Assembly (NCBI GenBank): GCA_945867185.1
Contig: CAMBHM010000094.1
Span: 1 to 6,042, forward strand
Direction of reading: 5' to 3'
Length of the DNA stretch: 6,042 bases
DNA from: Legionella genomosp. 1
GTDB taxonomy: Bacteria; Pseudomonadota; Gammaproteobacteria; Legionellales; Legionellaceae
Shown here: positions 1 through 5,869 of the stretch, piece by piece
How positions within the stretch are numbered: the first letter of the stretch is position 1
How the letters are laid out: each line of letters opens with the position of its first letter
Position numbers and translations under genes: made by a program
The notes under the pieces: model-generated
The model's input: only the letters and a program-made list of their open reading frames with translations
Told to the model about the DNA's origin: nothing
The model's database searches: none

Positions 1-14
1 AAACGAGCGTAACC

Positions 15-443
15 TTACCCATGCAACGCCTTGGCACGATCACAAAAAGCATCCACCATAGAATCGGTCACTTGCTCAAACACGGGGCCTAAGAGCATCG
101 ACAACATACGTCCTGCAAAGGTAAACTCCAAATCAAAAGAAATAAGACATCCCATTGGTGTGTCATCAAAACGCCAGAATCCTTCCAAATGACTAAAGGG
201 GCCATCTATCAATCGAATTTCTATCATTTTATTATGCTGAAGCCGATTTCGCGTGGTAAATGATTTGGTCATACCCGCTGCCGCAATGCTCAACGTCGCC
301 TGCACCTCATCCTCGTCGCGGTGATGCACTTCACACGCCGCAAAATAAGGAAGGAACTCCCCATACTTCTCAATGTCATTCACCAAGGCATACATTTGTC
401 CACAAGAAAAAGGCACCTCTCGCGATTTTTTCACACAAGTCAT
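15..443 (-). CDS. ratA: RatA/COQ10-like START-domain protein (SRPBCC superfamily)
   Basis: Small single-domain protein of 142 aa, the usual length of the RatA/COQ10 family. Family landmarks in order: VPFSCGQMYALVNDIEKY near residues 11-28, the FLPYF segment, LIDGPFSHLEGFWRF in the middle, and the C-terminal helix with FEQVTDSMVDAFCDRAKAL. Family members bind hydrophobic ligands. Mitochondrial COQ10 binds ubiquinone and is needed for its proper use in respiration; E. coli RatA was described as a 50S-binding toxin, a role that is disputed for other members. The ATG at 443 is chosen over an ATG at 494 because GGAGGGG lies 5 bases before it, the family alignment begins there, and the longer version would run 51 bases into the upstream esterase. 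The start overlaps the esterase stop as ATGA, so the two genes are probably one translationally coupled operon. Function in ubiquinone handling is inference, helped by the ubi genes nearby. Confidence 0.9.
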   Translation of the reverse strand: MTCVKKSREVPFSCGQMYALVNDIEKYGEFLPYFAACEVHHRDEDEVQATLSIAAAGMTKSFTTRNRLQHNKMIEIRLIDGPFSHLEGFWRFDDTPMGCLISFDLEFTFAGRMLSMLLGPVFEQVTDSMVDAFCDRAKALHG

Positions 444-1114
444 GCTATCCCCTCCGTTGGACGCTTCAATGCCCTCACACAAGCGCTTAACCACTCTCCA
501 AGATCTTTCACTTCAGTTGCTGAAATAGAATGCTCTATGGGGTACTCATGAAAGGATACCTGTTGAAATCCCTGAGCACGTACCTGATCCAAACACTGCT
601 TGGTCCATGCCGGCAGCACCATCGGATCATACAATCCACCTGCTAGAAAGAATGGTGTGTCTTTCGATAAGGAGATCTGACAAGTCGATGCCAACGGCAA
701 ATAAGCAGACAATGCTATCACCCCCGCTAAGGGAAGCGTTGACTGCAACCCCGTATACAAAGCCATGGCGCCACCTTGAGAGAAACCCGCTAAAAAAATA
801 TGCTCCGCTGGCATCCCCTCCGCTAGCTGCTTTTCAATCACCTGATTTATTATCGCTTCAGATTCACTGATTCCCTTTTTATCTTCACGAGCCACTAAAC
901 TTGTGCCCAAAATATCATACCAGGCCCGCATTGGCATATGATTATTCAGAGTAACAGGACGGACTGGTGCATCTAAGAACACGTGCCGCACTGCAACACT
1001 CAAAGGCAATTGTGCAGCAAGCCCCGCCATATCTTGTGCATCAGCGCCCAAGCCATGCATCCATATCACACAAGCTTCTATCGCTTCTTCAGGATCTTTC
1101 ACATAAATACTCAA
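440..1114 (-). CDS. Alpha/beta-hydrolase carboxylesterase (acyl-protein thioesterase/phospholipase family)
   Basis: Cytosolic serine hydrolase of the carboxylesterase 2/acyl-protein thioesterase family. With the start chosen here it has 224 aa, typical for the family (about 220). The oxyanion-side motif WMHGLGAD is at residues 18-25, the family signature MRAWYDI near 62-68, and the nucleophile elbow GFSQGG places catalytic Ser at 112. The likely acid is Asp163 in LYDPMVLP and the base His195 in YPIEHSI. The usual His of the HGxxDxxVP motif is replaced (AGGLYDPMVLP). I prefer the TTG start at 1114: GAAGGGGG lies 5 bases upstream, a good promoter lies just before that, and the protein then begins like its relatives. 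An ATG at 1204 in the same frame would add 30 hydrophobic residues and run through the promoter. The natural substrate cannot be read from the sequence. The stop overlaps the ratA start. Confidence 0.92.
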   Translation of the reverse strand: MSIYVKDPEEAIEACVIWMHGLGADAQDMAGLAAQLPLSVAVRHVFLDAPVRPVTLNNHMPMRAWYDILGTSLVAREDKKGISESEAIINQVIEKQLAEGMPAEHIFLAGFSQGGAMALYTGLQSTLPLAGVIALSAYLPLASTCQISLSKDTPFFLAGGLYDPMVLPAWTKQCLDQVRAQGFQQVSFHEYPIEHSISATEVKDLGEWLSACVRALKRPTEGIA

Positions 1115-1126
1115 GGGTACCCCCTT
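1115..1126 (-). promoter_or_regulatory. Ribosome binding site supporting the TTG start of the esterase
   Basis: Read on the minus strand, AAGGGGG (1126-1120) is followed by a 5-base spacer and the TTG codon at 1114. This site decides the start: neither ATG at 1204 nor at 1201 has a comparable purine-rich sequence before it. Confidence 0.65.
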
Positions 1127-1138
1127 CAAAAAAAGCAA

Positions 1139-1167
1139 ATTATCGCCAATGCACGTGCGCTTAGCAA
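1139..1167 (-). promoter_or_regulatory. Sigma70-like promoter for the esterase-ratA operon
   Basis: On the minus strand, -35 TTGCTA (1167-1162; 4 of 6 consensus) is separated by exactly 17 bases from -10 GATAAT (1144-1139; 5 of 6 consensus). Transcription would begin near 1132, giving a leader of about 18 bases that holds the ribosome binding site and reaches the TTG start at 1114. This agreement of promoter, leader and start is the main reason for rejecting the longer protein. Predicted by eye only. Confidence 0.6.
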
Positions 1168-1190
1168 CAAAAAGCAGTATCTTGTATAGA
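1161..1190 (+). promoter_or_regulatory. Candidate sigma70-like promoter for lptM-dapF
   Basis: TTAGCA (1161-1166; 4 of 6) and TATAGA (1185-1190; 4 of 6) are separated by 18 bases. The start of transcription would fall near 1197, about 17 bases before the lptM ATG. Its -35 box is nearly the same DNA, read on the other strand, as the -35 box of the esterase promoter. Each hexamer is only moderate, so this is weaker than the esterase promoter. Confidence 0.4.
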
Positions 1191-1213
1191 AACCTTATCA
1201 TCAACCTTGCACT

Positions 1214-1333
1214 ATGAACTCACTTTATCGTTTAGGATGCCTACTTCTCGTCACGGTCATGCTATGGGCGTGCGGTCAACGGGGGCCTTTATATCTTCCA
1301 GAACCGATAGATCCCCCGGTGATCCACTCATGA
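1214..1333 (+). CDS. lptM: LptM-type small outer-membrane lipoprotein (YifL family)
   Basis: A 39-residue lipoprotein. The N-terminus MNSLYRL is followed by a hydrophobic stretch (residues 7-18) and the lipobox LWAC, with the lipidated cysteine at residue 20. After it comes GQRGPLYLPEP, matching the conserved CGxxGPLYxP signature of LptM (formerly YifL). The remaining tail is proline-rich. In E. coli LptM binds the LptD/LptE lipopolysaccharide translocon and helps its oxidative maturation, and it also lies just upstream of dapF. The ATG at 1214 has no clear Shine-Dalgarno sequence. The stop overlaps the dapF start as ATGA, implying coupled translation. The gene is easily missed because of its size and because the dapF frame is open alongside it. 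Confidence 0.9.
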   Translation: MNSLYRLGCLLLVTVMLWACGQRGPLYLPEPIDPPVIHS

Positions 1334-2160
1334 GCCTCCGATTCACAAAAATGCATGGCCTTGGCAATGACTTCATGGTGATTGATGCTATTCATCAGCA
1401 AGTAAACCTTACCAAGGCACAGATCGCAACCCTAGGACGACGTGATATTGGCGTTGGATTTGACCAGTGTCTATTGGTTGAGTCAAGTGACACACCCAGC
1501 ATTGATTTTTTTTACCGAATTTTTAACGCCGATGGACAGGAGGTGGGTCAATGTGGAAATGGTGCCCGATGCCTTGCGCGTTTCTTATACCATCATGGCC
1601 TCACAAAAAAAAGCCTCCTCACAGTATCGACCCCTACAACCAAGATGCAACTACAACTCAACAACGATGATACGGTCACTGTCAGCTTTGCACCGCCTAA
1701 ACTTACGCCAAAAGACATCCCACTCCTATTCCCAGAGTCACGTCCTACTTATACCCTCTCCTTAGACAGCGGACCTTGTACATTTCATGCCATTCAAGTA
1801 GGCAATCCCCATGCAGTGATCCTCGTCTCTGATCTTAGCACGGTAGAGGTAGCCGGCATCGGCAAAGAACTCAGTGAAAATCCTGCCTTTCCACAACAAA
1901 CCAATGTTGGCTTTATACAAATACTCAATCCACAGGAGATTCAACTGCGCGTCTATGAGCGGGGCTGTGGAGAAACACGCGCCTGTGGCAGTGGTGCTGT
2001 AGCTGCTGCGGCTATTGGCAGGTTATATCATCACTTAAACGAGCATGTAAGCGTTCATTTGCCCGGCGGAACACTGACCGTTGATTGGCGGGATCCAAGC
2101 GGGCCACTCCTATTAACGGGGCCCGCAACTTTCATCTATGAAGGCACCTTGTTTGATTGA
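1330..2160 (+). CDS. dapF: Diaminopimelate epimerase
   Basis: Cofactor-free racemase that converts LL- to meso-2,6-diaminopimelate, for lysine and peptidoglycan synthesis; cytosolic. The protein is 276 aa, against about 274 in E. coli. It opens with the family signature FTKMHGLGNDFMVID (residues 5-19). The two catalytic cysteines are Cys75 in ADGQEVGQCGNGAR and Cys219 in ERGCGETRACGSGA, and both surrounding motifs are intact. GNPHAV (159-164) and TNVGF (191-195) are further conserved blocks. The ATG at 1330 is chosen because it overlaps the lptM stop and begins the family alignment. The frame stays open back to a TTG at 1207, but that part is the lptM gene in another frame. In E. coli dapF is followed by a DUF484 gene and xerC; here ubiT follows instead. 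The stop lies inside the -35 region of the ubiT promoter. Confidence 0.98.
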   Translation: MSLRFTKMHGLGNDFMVIDAIHQQVNLTKAQIATLGRRDIGVGFDQCLLVESSDTPSIDFFYRIFNADGQEVGQCGNGARCLARFLYHHGLTKKSLLTVSTPTTKMQLQLNNDDTVTVSFAPPKLTPKDIPLLFPESRPTYTLSLDSGPCTFHAIQVGNPHAVILVSDLSTVEVAGIGKELSENPAFPQQTNVGFIQILNPQEIQLRVYERGCGETRACGSGAVAAAAIGRLYHHLNEHVSVHLPGGTLTVDWRDPSGPLLLTGPATFIYEGTLFD

Positions 2161-2184
2161 TCCCTCTAGAGAACATGATATACT
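2157..2184 (+). promoter_or_regulatory. Extended -10 promoter for the ubiTUV-chorismate mutase operon
   Basis: TTGATC (2157-2162; 4 of 6) is followed 16 bases later by TATACT (2179-2184; 5 of 6), which is preceded by TGA and so forms an extended -10 (TGnTATACT). Transcription would begin near 2191, leaving a leader of about 35 bases with a good ribosome binding site. The -35 box overlaps the dapF stop codon. No full FNR/ANR palindrome was found beside it, although TTGAT occurs twice (2153-2157 and 2157-2161). Confidence 0.6.
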
Positions 2185-2226
2185 GCGCCGCATAAAGTAG
2201 TCTTGCTATACTGCAGTGGAGGTTAT

Positions 2227-2895
2227 ATGAACTCTCACACCGCCCCATTTCACCCCAATCGTTTTCTTGGCATTGGGCTCTCATTTGTACCCCCTCTCAT
2301 TCTGCAACGCTTGGCTGATAGGATCTTACAATCAGTTCATGCAGCCTCCCCTCGGTTACAAGAGCGCCTGCTAGAAGCTGATGGAAAAACATTTTTATTT
2401 ATCTGCTCTGACATGCCCTTTCAACTGATGCTATCCATCCAACAAGGCATGATGATCCCGCGAGTGCTCCCTAAATCATCCTTCCCTCATACGGACGTCA
2501 GTATCCATGCAGCAAGCCCTGTCCTCATTTCCTTATTAGAAGGCACAGCCGATGGAGACGCCCTGTTTTTTTCTCGTGATCTAGAAACAGAAGGCGATAC
2601 CGAAGCCCTACTGATTTTTCGACATGCTTTGGACAATGAACCGCTTGCATTACGATCCCTCTTTCTATCTTTATTTGGTCCTTTTCAACACGCTGTCCAT
2701 CTTACGCTAAAACCATTAGAAACGTTGGGGAAACGCTTTATCTCTGATCTCGCTTATCTACATCAAGAGGCAATCTTTCCAATCGTTCAACAGATAGATC
2801 AACAAACACAACAACTCGATAACCTTCATCAACGCGTCAATACCTTAGAAACGAACCTTTCTAAAAAAGAACGCAGAGGAAACCATGATACCTAA
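2227..2895 (+). CDS. ubiT: SCP2-domain accessory factor of O2-independent ubiquinone synthesis, UbiT
   Basis: UbiT binds polyprenyl intermediates through its SCP2 (sterol carrier protein 2) domain and is required, with UbiU and UbiV, for ubiquinone synthesis without O2. Residues 50-165 fit the SCP2 domain, including TFLFICSDMPFQLML and the signature GDALFFSRDLETEGDTEALL (110-129), which is characteristic of the YhbT/UbiT group. At 222 aa it is longer than E. coli UbiT (174 aa). The extra C-terminus carries a predicted coiled coil: hydrophobic positions 186, 190, 197, 200, 204, 207 and 211 follow a 3-4 heptad rhythm, broken only by Gln193. Such a tail recalls UbiJ, the aerobic SCP2 partner. 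The ATG at 2227 follows GTGGAGG with good spacing; a TTG at 2203 in the same frame is rejected. The end overlaps ubiU by 11 bases. Confidence 0.9.
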   Translation: MNSHTAPFHPNRFLGIGLSFVPPLILQRLADRILQSVHAASPRLQERLLEADGKTFLFICSDMPFQLMLSIQQGMMIPRVLPKSSFPHTDVSIHAASPVLISLLEGTADGDALFFSRDLETEGDTEALLIFRHALDNEPLALRSLFLSLFGPFQHAVHLTLKPLETLGKRFISDLAYLHQEAIFPIVQQIDQQTQQLDNLHQRVNTLETNLSKKERRGNHDT

Positions 2896-3877
2896 TCGAC
2901 TCGACATTATTGCTCCCGGTGGCACACCTGTCTCACTTCGAATGGCCGTAGACGAAGGTGCTGATGCCGTATATGTTGGTTTTCGTGACGAAACCAATGC
3001 GCGCAACTTTCCTGGCTTAAATTTTAGTCGATCAGATCTCCTAGAAGGCGTCTCTTATGCCCATGCTCACCAATGCCAATTGTTTGTTGCGATCAATACC
3101 TTTCCACAAGCAGGTCGAGAATTTATTTGGCATCAAGCCATTGACGATGCCGCTCAAGCGGGGGTAGATGCCCTGATTTTAGCAGATCTTGGCTTACTGG
3201 CTTATGCCAAAAAAAACCATTCCTCAACACGACGTCATTTATCCGTGCAAGCCTCTGCATCAACCATAGATGCCATTCAATTTTACACAACGCAATTTCA
3301 AGTCGCCCGAGTCGTTTTACCTCGTGTCCTCACCCTACAACAAATTGCTCTCATGAACAAAGCACTAACCGTTGAAACAGAAGTATTTGCGTTTGGCGGC
3401 ATGTGCCCCATGGCAGAAGGCCGATGCTCACTCTCTTCTTACATCACTGGCAAATCACCCAATCGGGATGGCGTTTGCTCTCCAGCTAGTCATGTTGAAT
3501 ATAAAAAAGATGAAAAAGGATTGGCCACTCGTCTTGGTGGATATACCATCAATCGATTTTTGCCCTTCGAGCAAGCTGGCTATCCGACGCTTTGTAAGGG
3601 TCGTTTTGAAGCCAATCGCGACTTAAGTTATGTTTTTGAAGATCCCATTAGCCTAAATATGATCGACAAAATCCCAGCACTGATTTCAGCAGGCGTATCT
3701 GCCATTAAAATAGAAGGTCGCCAACGAGGACCTGCTTATGTGCGAGAGGTGGTCCGCTCCTTTCGACAAGCTATCGATAGACACCATGAAGGACTCCCCC
3801 CCTTGAACCCTGACTTATCCCATTTATCTGAAGGACAAAAACATACAAGAGGGGCTTATGAGAGGGCCTGGCGATGA
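2885..3877 (+). CDS. ubiU: U32-family Fe-S protein of O2-independent ubiquinone hydroxylation, UbiU
   Basis: UbiU forms a heterodimer with UbiV and is needed for the O2-independent hydroxylations of the ubiquinone ring; it holds a [4Fe-4S] cluster. The protein has 330 aa (331 in E. coli). It begins with the U32 signature IIAPGGTPVSLRMAVDEGAD (residues 8-27) and AVYVGF, and has the family block FAFGGMCPMAEGRCSLSSY (169-186). Cysteines 174, 181, 198 and 237 have spacings 7, 17 and 39, the same as those of the four cluster ligands of E. coli UbiU (169, 176, 193, 232). IKIEGRQRGPAYV (275-287) is also typical. Despite the peptidase U32 name, no protease role is expected. GAGGA lies just before the start at 2885, which is inside the ubiT end. 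The stop overlaps the ubiV start as ATGA. Confidence 0.96.
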   Translation: MIPNRLDIIAPGGTPVSLRMAVDEGADAVYVGFRDETNARNFPGLNFSRSDLLEGVSYAHAHQCQLFVAINTFPQAGREFIWHQAIDDAAQAGVDALILADLGLLAYAKKNHSSTRRHLSVQASASTIDAIQFYTTQFQVARVVLPRVLTLQQIALMNKALTVETEVFAFGGMCPMAEGRCSLSSYITGKSPNRDGVCSPASHVEYKKDEKGLATRLGGYTINRFLPFEQAGYPTLCKGRFEANRDLSYVFEDPISLNMIDKIPALISAGVSAIKIEGRQRGPAYVREVVRSFRQAIDRHHEGLPPLNPDLSHLSEGQKHTRGAYERAWR

Positions 3878-4782
3878 CTGATATCCTTTCTCTTGGACCA
3901 TTACTTTACCATTGGTCTCCAGAACGTACCCGCGATTTTTATTATCAAACCGCTGATGAAATGGATGTCGATCTTGTATTCTTGGGCGAGGTTGTCTGCT
4001 CAAAACGACAGCCCCTACATCAATATTACCAGCAAGACATTCTCGAACGATTACAACGATCTGGAAAACAAGTTATTGTCTCATCTCTGGCACTCATCAC
4101 CTCCGAGAAAGAACGAGAAACCATGTTAGCAAGCCTCAACCAATCTAATGATATTCTCATGGAAATCAATGATCTCGCCTTACTAACCCACCTCTCACAA
4201 CGTTCCTTTGCGGTAGGCCCCTATGTGAATGTCTATAACGAAAGCACCCTAAAATGGCTTGAAGAGGCTGGGGCACAGATGGTTACATTACCCTTTGAAC
4301 TACCGAAACAAACACTACAACTCTTAGCCTCCAAAGCAACTGCTTCCTTAGCCGTACAAGTCTTTGGACGGATGCCTCTTGCTATATCCGCACGTTGTTA
4401 TCATGCACGAGCCTTTCACTTACATAAAAGTAACTGCACCTTTGTGTGCGACAAACATCCCGATGGATTAGATGTACTCACAATGGACCACGATCCTTTT
4501 TTAACCGTCAATGGCACACAAACACAGTCCCACACACATCTAACGCTATTACCCGAGCTGCATGCCTTACAGTCCATGGGGATCCGTCATTTCCGTCTCT
4601 CGCCCCACACCCTAGACATGGTGAAAATGGCAGCCTTATTCCGTGCTGTACAACGGCACACTTTAGAGCCAGAAAAAGCCCTCCTCGAATTCGAAACACT
4701 GATGGGATCAAGACACAGCTCTAATGGATTTTATCATGCGGTACCCGGCAATCAACACTTCTCCGGTCTGAACGCATCATGA
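3874..4782 (+). CDS. ubiV: U32-family Fe-S protein of O2-independent ubiquinone hydroxylation, UbiV
   Basis: Partner of UbiU, 302 aa (292 in E. coli). It starts with LSLGPLLYHW and has DLVFLGEVVCSKR (residues 33-45), typical of UbiV. Cys42, Cys175, Cys188 and Cys192 correspond to the E. coli [4Fe-4S] ligands 39, 180, 193 and 197; the 13- and 4-residue steps between the last three are kept exactly, in ISARCYHARA, SNCTF and VCDKH. The LTVNGTQTQSHTH block near residue 210 fits the YhbV group. The start at 3874 has GAGGG 7 bases upstream and overlaps the ubiU stop. The stop overlaps the next start, again as ATGA, so expression of all four genes should be tightly linked. Confidence 0.95.
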   Translation: MTDILSLGPLLYHWSPERTRDFYYQTADEMDVDLVFLGEVVCSKRQPLHQYYQQDILERLQRSGKQVIVSSLALITSEKERETMLASLNQSNDILMEINDLALLTHLSQRSFAVGPYVNVYNESTLKWLEEAGAQMVTLPFELPKQTLQLLASKATASLAVQVFGRMPLAISARCYHARAFHLHKSNCTFVCDKHPDGLDVLTMDHDPFLTVNGTQTQSHTHLTLLPELHALQSMGIRHFRLSPHTLDMVKMAALFRAVQRHTLEPEKALLEFETLMGSRHSSNGFYHAVPGNQHFSGLNAS

Positions 4783-5048
4783 TCCCACCGGCCTTAGTGC
4801 AATTAAGACAAGCCCTCGCAGAAATCGATGCCTCCCTCATTCAAAAACTGGCCGAACGACAAGCATTGTCTCAAAAAATAGGAAAGATAAAAGCTCACTT
4901 ACATTTAGAGATCACGGATGCTGAACAAGAAAACAAACAATTTGCCACGTATAGGTCGCTTTCAAATCACTATGGGATCTCTGCGTTATTTATCCGCACC
5001 TTGTTTGAATCCATCCTTCTCTATTCTAAACAACTACAGCAATCATAA
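4779..5048 (+). CDS. Stand-alone AroQ-type chorismate mutase encoded in the ubiTUV operon
   Basis: An 89-residue, all-helical protein with the chorismate mutase type II (AroQ) pattern: LRQALAEIDASLIQKLAERQ, then IGKIK, then the final helix. Aligned by eye to the mutase domain of E. coli PheA, these active-site residues are kept: Arg10 (E. coli 11), Arg27 (28), Lys38 (39), Asp47 (48), Glu51 (52), Ser83 (84) and Gln87 (88). E. coli Arg51 is replaced by Gln50. There is no signal peptide and no fused dehydratase or dehydrogenase domain, so it should act in the cytosol and turn chorismate into prephenate. The AroQ fold also includes isochorismate-pyruvate lyases (PchB), an alternative that cannot be excluded. 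The ATG overlaps the ubiV stop and has no clear ribosome binding site, so translation probably depends on ubiV. The last six bases overlap the end of the converging acyltransferase gene. Confidence 0.85.
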   Translation: MIPPALVQLRQALAEIDASLIQKLAERQALSQKIGKIKAHLHLEITDAEQENKQFATYRSLSNHYGISALFIRTLFESILLYSKQLQQS

Positions 5049-5864
5049 CTTCCATCGCTTATGCAACCAAAGCCACTGCTCTGGATGCGCTAAAATGATG
5101 CGTTCCAAGGCTTGATTGTAGGCCAATGTATTGCGATAAATCGATTCCTGGGTACTGCCATAATCTACCCACACAATAGGCTCATGAAACTCGAGTACAT
5201 GTTTACCATTTGGCAGTCGATAAGTGGATGCCGGAACAACGGGGATCCCAGTATGTCTCGAAATACTGGCCAAACTGCGATAAGTACCTGCTTTTTTTCC
5301 AAAAAATTCAACTGCCACTCCATCTCGATTCACCAGTGATGCATGTTGATCCAACACAAAAACCACCGCATGATTCTCTGCTAACGCATCACATACTTGT
5401 TGTAACGAATTTTTTTTAGGAATCACCTGTAAACCCGCTTGGTAATAACGACGAAACAATAAACGCTCTATCATTTTATTACCCAAGGTTCGACGAATAA
5501 AATGAAACTGTCCTTCAAATTCTTTGAAATGCGCCATCCCACCTAAAGGCGCAAATTCCCAGCTGCCTACATGCCCCGTCAACACCAATACCCCGCGCTT
5601 TTCTGCAGCAACAGCTAACAGTCGCTCATGATGTCTCACTTCCACCTGATCTCGTAATGTGGAGTCAGACATAAAGCGAAGTAATATCATTTCTTTCATG
5701 GAGGTGATGAGATGCGAATAAAAGGCCTTCGCCAATTGAATTTTTTCAAACCGGGTTTTAGACTCTCCATACACCTGATCAATATTTGCCATGATCACCC
5801 GTCGACGATACGGTACACAGTGATACATGAACCGTCCAGCAAGCGATGAAGAAACGACTGTCAT
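5043..5864 (-). CDS. LpxL/HtrB-like lysophospholipid acyltransferase family protein
   Basis: Acyltransferase of the lipid A biosynthesis lauroyl/myristoyl transferase family, 273 aa. The catalytic HxxxxE motif is HVGSWE (His98, Glu103). Other blocks follow: FIRRTLGNKMIERL (122-135), VLDQHASLVNRDGVAVEFFGKKAG (170-193), GIPVVPAS (206-213) and the C-terminal PEQWLWLHKRWK, very typical of the family. It is shorter than LpxL (about 306 aa) and lacks an obvious N-terminal membrane segment. The ATG at 5864 is chosen because the family alignment begins soon after it and AAGGA precedes it; extension to an ATG at 5984 would overlap the upstream synthase in another frame. The gene starts 5 bases after the synthase stop, so the two share an operon. 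Next to a ketoacyl synthase it more likely transfers a special acyl chain, as in aryl-polyene-type clusters, than acts as the housekeeping LpxL; this is inference. Confidence 0.88.
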   Translation of the reverse strand: MTVVSSSLAGRFMYHCVPYRRRVIMANIDQVYGESKTRFEKIQLAKAFYSHLITSMKEMILLRFMSDSTLRDQVEVRHHERLLAVAAEKRGVLVLTGHVGSWEFAPLGGMAHFKEFEGQFHFIRRTLGNKMIERLLFRRYYQAGLQVIPKKNSLQQVCDALAENHAVVFVLDQHASLVNRDGVAVEFFGKKAGTYRSLASISRHTGIPVVPASTYRLPNGKHVLEFHEPIVWVDYGSTQESIYRNTLAYNQALERIILAHPEQWLWLHKRWKL

Positions 5865-5869
5865 CTTAC

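Noticed and set aside
444..494. Longer RatA starting from an ATG at 494
   Set aside because: It would overlap the esterase by 55 bases, lacks a good ribosome binding site, and adds 17 residues with no family match.
607..870. Plus-strand open frame opposite the esterase gene
   Set aside because: It is fully antisense to the catalytic part of the esterase and has no protein features of its own.
1207..1329. N-terminal extension of DapF from a TTG at 1207
   Set aside because: The added residues do not match DapF, and this DNA encodes LptM in another frame with a clear lipobox.
1762..1944. Minus-strand 60-codon open frame inside dapF
   Set aside because: It lies wholly within the well-conserved dapF gene, has no recognisable motif or ribosome binding site, and is best explained as a shadow frame.
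2153..2170. Possible FNR/ANR site, since TTGAT occurs twice just before the ubiT promoter
   Set aside because: Neither TTGAT copy has the matching ATCAA half-site after four bases (CCCTC and CTAGA are found instead), so only half-sites exist.
2184..2192. Small inverted repeat TGCGCCGCA between dapF and ubiT as a terminator or operator
   Set aside because: The arms are only 4 bases with a 1-base centre and no T-run follows, so it cannot form a terminator hairpin, and it is too short to call as an operator.
2204..2212. Second extended -10 sequence (TGCTATACT), repeating the one at 2176-2184
   Set aside because: There is no acceptable -35 box at 16-18 bases, and transcription from it would start about 8 bases before the ubiT ATG, leaving out the ribosome binding site.
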